DNA of 64,000 nucleotides from an uncultured Siphonobacter sp. (GTDB lineage: Bacteria > Bacteroidota > Bacteroidia > Cytophagales > Spirosomataceae), in contig CAJYIW010000006.1 in NCBI GenBank assembly GCA_913775095.1, positions 1 to 64,000 of the forward strand, read 5' to 3'. Numbering within the stretch: the stretch's first letter is position 1; each line of letters starts with the position of its first letter. Made by a program: the position numbers and the translations under genes. Of the stretch, positions 61,689-64,000 are shown one piece after another. The notes below the pieces were generated by a model. It was not told the DNA's origin. It ran no database searches and saw only the letters and a list, made by a program, of their open reading frames with translations.

Positions 61689-63086
61689 ATGAGGGGAAAA
61701 TTTCATTTGAGTGCAGAGGAAATCCGTTTTCGGCGGTATCTCAAACGCATCGTTCGAACCGCTGGCATTCAGCGAATGAATCGCTGGCTGATTGAACACA
61801 ATTTATCGACCGCACCGCTGCGGGCCGCTCCCTTATGGATCGCTTCCGTGCTGGTAGGCTTGATGGCCGTGGGATACGAGAAACTATTTGCCTGGGTTGA
61901 ACACGCGGGTATGCACTGGTTTCAAACCCATCCGTACCTGATTTTTATATCTACGCCTCTTTGTTTCTGCGGAGCCTGGTTACTGACCCATTACCTGGCT
62001 CCGAGTGCTTCGGGAAGCGGCATTCCGCAATTAATGGCTGCCGTGGATCTGGCTGAAACCAAGGCTCACTGGAAAGTGGATCAGCTACTGAGTATCCGGG
62101 TTGCCCTGGTGAAAGTAGCCAGTAACCTGCTCTTGCTCCTGGGAGGCGGAGCCACGGGCAGGGAAGGCCCAACGCTTCAGATCGCGGGTTCAATCTTCGA
62201 ATCCATGTATCGGCTGATTCCCGAAACCTGGAATAAAGTATCACAACGGGTGATGATCGTGACGGGCGGGGCGGCGGGTCTCGCGGCGGCTTTTAATACC
62301 CCCCTGGGCGGTATTGTGTACGTGGTTGAAGAATTGACCAAGGCTCACCTGGCGGTTTTTCGGACGGCCGTCCTCAGCTCGGTTATCATTGCGGGCATGA
62401 CGAGCCAGTTTTTGCTGGGCCCTTACCTGTTTTTAGGTTTTCCGAAAATCACTCGCTTACCTCTGGAATACGTGTGGCTGGTCGTAGGCATTGCCTTTCT
62501 GACGGGACTGGCGGGCTCTGGGTTTACCAAGGTATTATTACTCCTTTCTTCGTTACGGAAACGTTTTCAGGGACTGACCCGACAGCTGGTGTTCGTGATG
62601 GGTCTGGGACTGATCTTTGCCGGAATCGTTTATTTTTCGGGCATTCAGGCGATGGGATCCGGAAAAGAACTCATCAATCAGGCCTTGTTTGAGGGAACCC
62701 AGCATCTGGACTGGTATGCTTTTCCGGTCCGTTTTATTGGCAATGCCCTGTCATTTTCGGCGGGTGGTGCGGCCGGAATTTTTGCTACGTCCCTGTCGTC
62801 GGGAGCCATGCTGAGTTCTTTCCTGCTGGAATACATCGTCAGCATTCCTGATCAGCACCATAACCTGCTGATTCTGGTAGGGATGATTGGGTTTCTGACT
62901 GGCGTCACCCGCACGCCTTTTACTTCCGCTATTCTGGTACTTGAAATGACGGATCGGCATTCGGCCATTTTTTATTTTTTACTGGCGGGAATCGTAGCCA
63001 ACGTAGCCGCCAGTTTGATTCTGCGTCACTCCTTTTACGAAATCAGGAAAGAGGAATTTCTGGCTTCATCCCTGCCGCATAAATAA
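61689..63086 (+). CDS. ClC family chloride channel, mirror copy
   Basis: Identical 465-residue protein to 55935-57332, in mirror position. The complete sequence identity over about 1.4 kb is more consistent with a fold-back copy than with a paralogue under drift. Confidence 0.85.
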   Translation: MRGKFHLSAEEIRFRRYLKRIVRTAGIQRMNRWLIEHNLSTAPLRAAPLWIASVLVGLMAVGYEKLFAWVEHAGMHWFQTHPYLIFISTPLCFCGAWLLTHYLAPSASGSGIPQLMAAVDLAETKAHWKVDQLLSIRVALVKVASNLLLLLGGGATGREGPTLQIAGSIFESMYRLIPETWNKVSQRVMIVTGGAAGLAAAFNTPLGGIVYVVEELTKAHLAVFRTAVLSSVIIAGMTSQFLLGPYLFLGFPKITRLPLEYVWLVVGIAFLTGLAGSGFTKVLLLLSSLRKRFQGLTRQLVFVMGLGLIFAGIVYFSGIQAMGSGKELINQALFEGTQHLDWYAFPVRFIGNALSFSAGGAAGIFATSLSSGAMLSSFLLEYIVSIPDQHHNLLILVGMIGFLTGVTRTPFTSAILVLEMTDRHSAIFYFLLAGIVANVAASLILRHSFYEIRKEEFLASSLPHK

Positions 63087-63148
63087 GGCGTACGTTCGGG
63101 AAATGTCCATTTAACTTTATCTATCGGGCCTCTTCATGCGTAGTCTCT

Positions 63149-64000
63149 TTACCTGCCTGTCATTTCAAGTACTCCGGGTTTCTGCTTTCGGGCTCGTATC
63201 ACCAGAATCATTTGCAGCAGAACCGAGAGCATGATGAGTCCCAGACCCATGTAAAAGGCCGGACTCAGCTCCCGGTTTTCATCGTACAGCAGAATGGCGA
63301 GAGCAATGGTATAGACGGGTTCCAGATTCAGACTCAGATTGACGGTGAAGGCAGAAAGTTCACGCAGCACCTGCGTCTGAAGCAGATACAACAACACTGT
63401 GCAAAACACCACCAGTACCATCAGATAACCAAAATCTTCCAGGCCGGGAACTAGCGTGACGCTTGGGAAGTAAGAGCAGTAAATAACCATGACGGGAACC
63501 AGAGCCAGGGCTCCTCCCAGCATGGAATAGACGAGCACGGATTCGCTGGGGTATTTCTGAGCCAGTCGCTCATTACTGATGGTGAACAAAGAGGCCAGTA
63601 AGGATGAAATTACGCCCAGACCAATACCTAGCCGGTAATGCGTATCAAAGCTGAAAATCAGAAGAATTCCCGCCAGCGTTAACAAGCTCAGACTCAGTTC
63701 AGACCATGAAAATTTTTGCCGGTTAATCAGCGGGGCCAGGAGGGCCGTAAAGAATCCGGTTAGCGAGAAGCACACTACACCGACCGAGATATTGGCGTAT
63801 TTGATACTTCCGTAAAAGAAAATCCAGTGCAGGCCAATGAAAAATCCAGCCAGAGCAAAAGGACCAGCCTCGCGGATGGAAATACGCTTAAGCTTTCGGG
63901 TCAGGGTAAGGATCAGCAGTAGAAACAAGCCCGCCAGAGCGATCCGATACCAGGCCAGCAGGCCTTCGTTGAGGGTAATCAACTTACCAAAAATGCCCGT
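63149..64000 (-). CDS. EamA/DMT transporter, mirror copy, cut by the window edge
   Basis: The mirror of 55021-55872: everything after the first 17 codons of the EamA gene is present. Its start would lie beyond the window, at 64051 if the mirror continues. An internal ATA-coded frame start near 63982 is not a real start. Confidence 0.85.
   Translation of the reverse strand, partial: TGIFGKLITLNEGLLAWYRIALAGLFLLLILTLTRKLKRISIREAGPFALAGFFIGLHWIFFYGSIKYANISVGVVCFSLTGFFTALLAPLINRQKFSWSELSLSLLTLAGILLIFSFDTHYRLGIGLGVISSLLASLFTISNERLAQKYPSESVLVYSMLGGALALVPVMVIYCSYFPSVTLVPGLEDFGYLMVLVVFCTVLLYLLQTQVLRELSAFTVNLSLNLEPVYTIALAILLYDENRELSPAFYMGLGLIMLSVLLQMILVIRARKQKPGVLEMTGR

Overview
The window reads as a chromosome segment of a Bacteroidota bacterium, most likely Cytophagales (Spirosomaceae or Siphonobacter-like). 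The signs are a TonB receptor with an N-terminal CarboxypepD_reg-like repeat, a NUDIX-type sugar regulator, stand-alone REC proteins beside multi-PAS kinases, a TIGR04325 methyltransferase, no Shine-Dalgarno bias, and Bacteroidota-type -7 boxes (TAnnTTTG), one of them in a complete TTTG-N19-TAACTTTG promoter. Base composition looks close to 50% GC, with AT-rich intergenic stretches. I saw no transposase, rRNA or tRNA gene.

Layout. 0-8 kb: a FabH-like ketoacyl synthase, a BCCT betaine/choline transporter, small membrane proteins, an FAD/NAD(P)-binding protein and an AEC-family permease. 8-25 kb: a region that looks stress-related, with a GH63-like glycosidase, two multi-PAS histidine kinases with three single-domain response regulators, a zinc alcohol/formaldehyde dehydrogenase, three glycosyltransferases, a YciF-type protein, a large catalase and an ankyrin protein. 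26-33 kb: sugar oxidation and transport (two Gfo/Idh/MocA oxidoreductases, a sorbosone-dehydrogenase-like lipoprotein, a dicarboxylate/amino-acid symporter, a NUDIX-WH regulator) plus a solitary barstar. 33.5-39 kb: a surface-glycan cluster (five glycosyltransferases, an FdtA-type sugar isomerase, a methyltransferase). 40-45.8 kb: an Asp-box lipoprotein, the modABC molybdate transporter with a folded 5' leader, a small secreted protein and a WYL regulator with a YdeI-type protein. 46-47.5 kb: a CRISPR array of 23 repeats with no cas gene in the window; repeat decay puts its leader on the right. 47.8-54.6 kb: AraC regulator with SDR, then a siderophore uptake set (CNGSC protein, TonB receptor, PepSY protein), a repeat-rich spacer and a VOC protein.

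55-64 kb: an EamA transporter, a ClC channel, a Crp/Fnr regulator and purA, followed by a mirror image. The axis lies between 59510 and 59511, inside the terminator-like palindrome after purA. Bases 59511-64000 are the reverse complement of 55021-59510, with no spacer, running to the window edge. A perfect zero-spacer palindrome of at least 9 kb that duplicates the housekeeping gene purA is more likely a fold-back assembly or library artefact, or a read-through contig end, than two true copies. It needs checking before gene counts are trusted.

The strongest candidates for something undescribed are the folded leader upstream of modA (43065-43147), the cas-less CRISPR array with its repeated leader motif, and two signalling proteins that have lost the expected catalytic or phosphorylation residues (10799-11245 and 31689-32393). 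I did not find a clear new multi-gene system.
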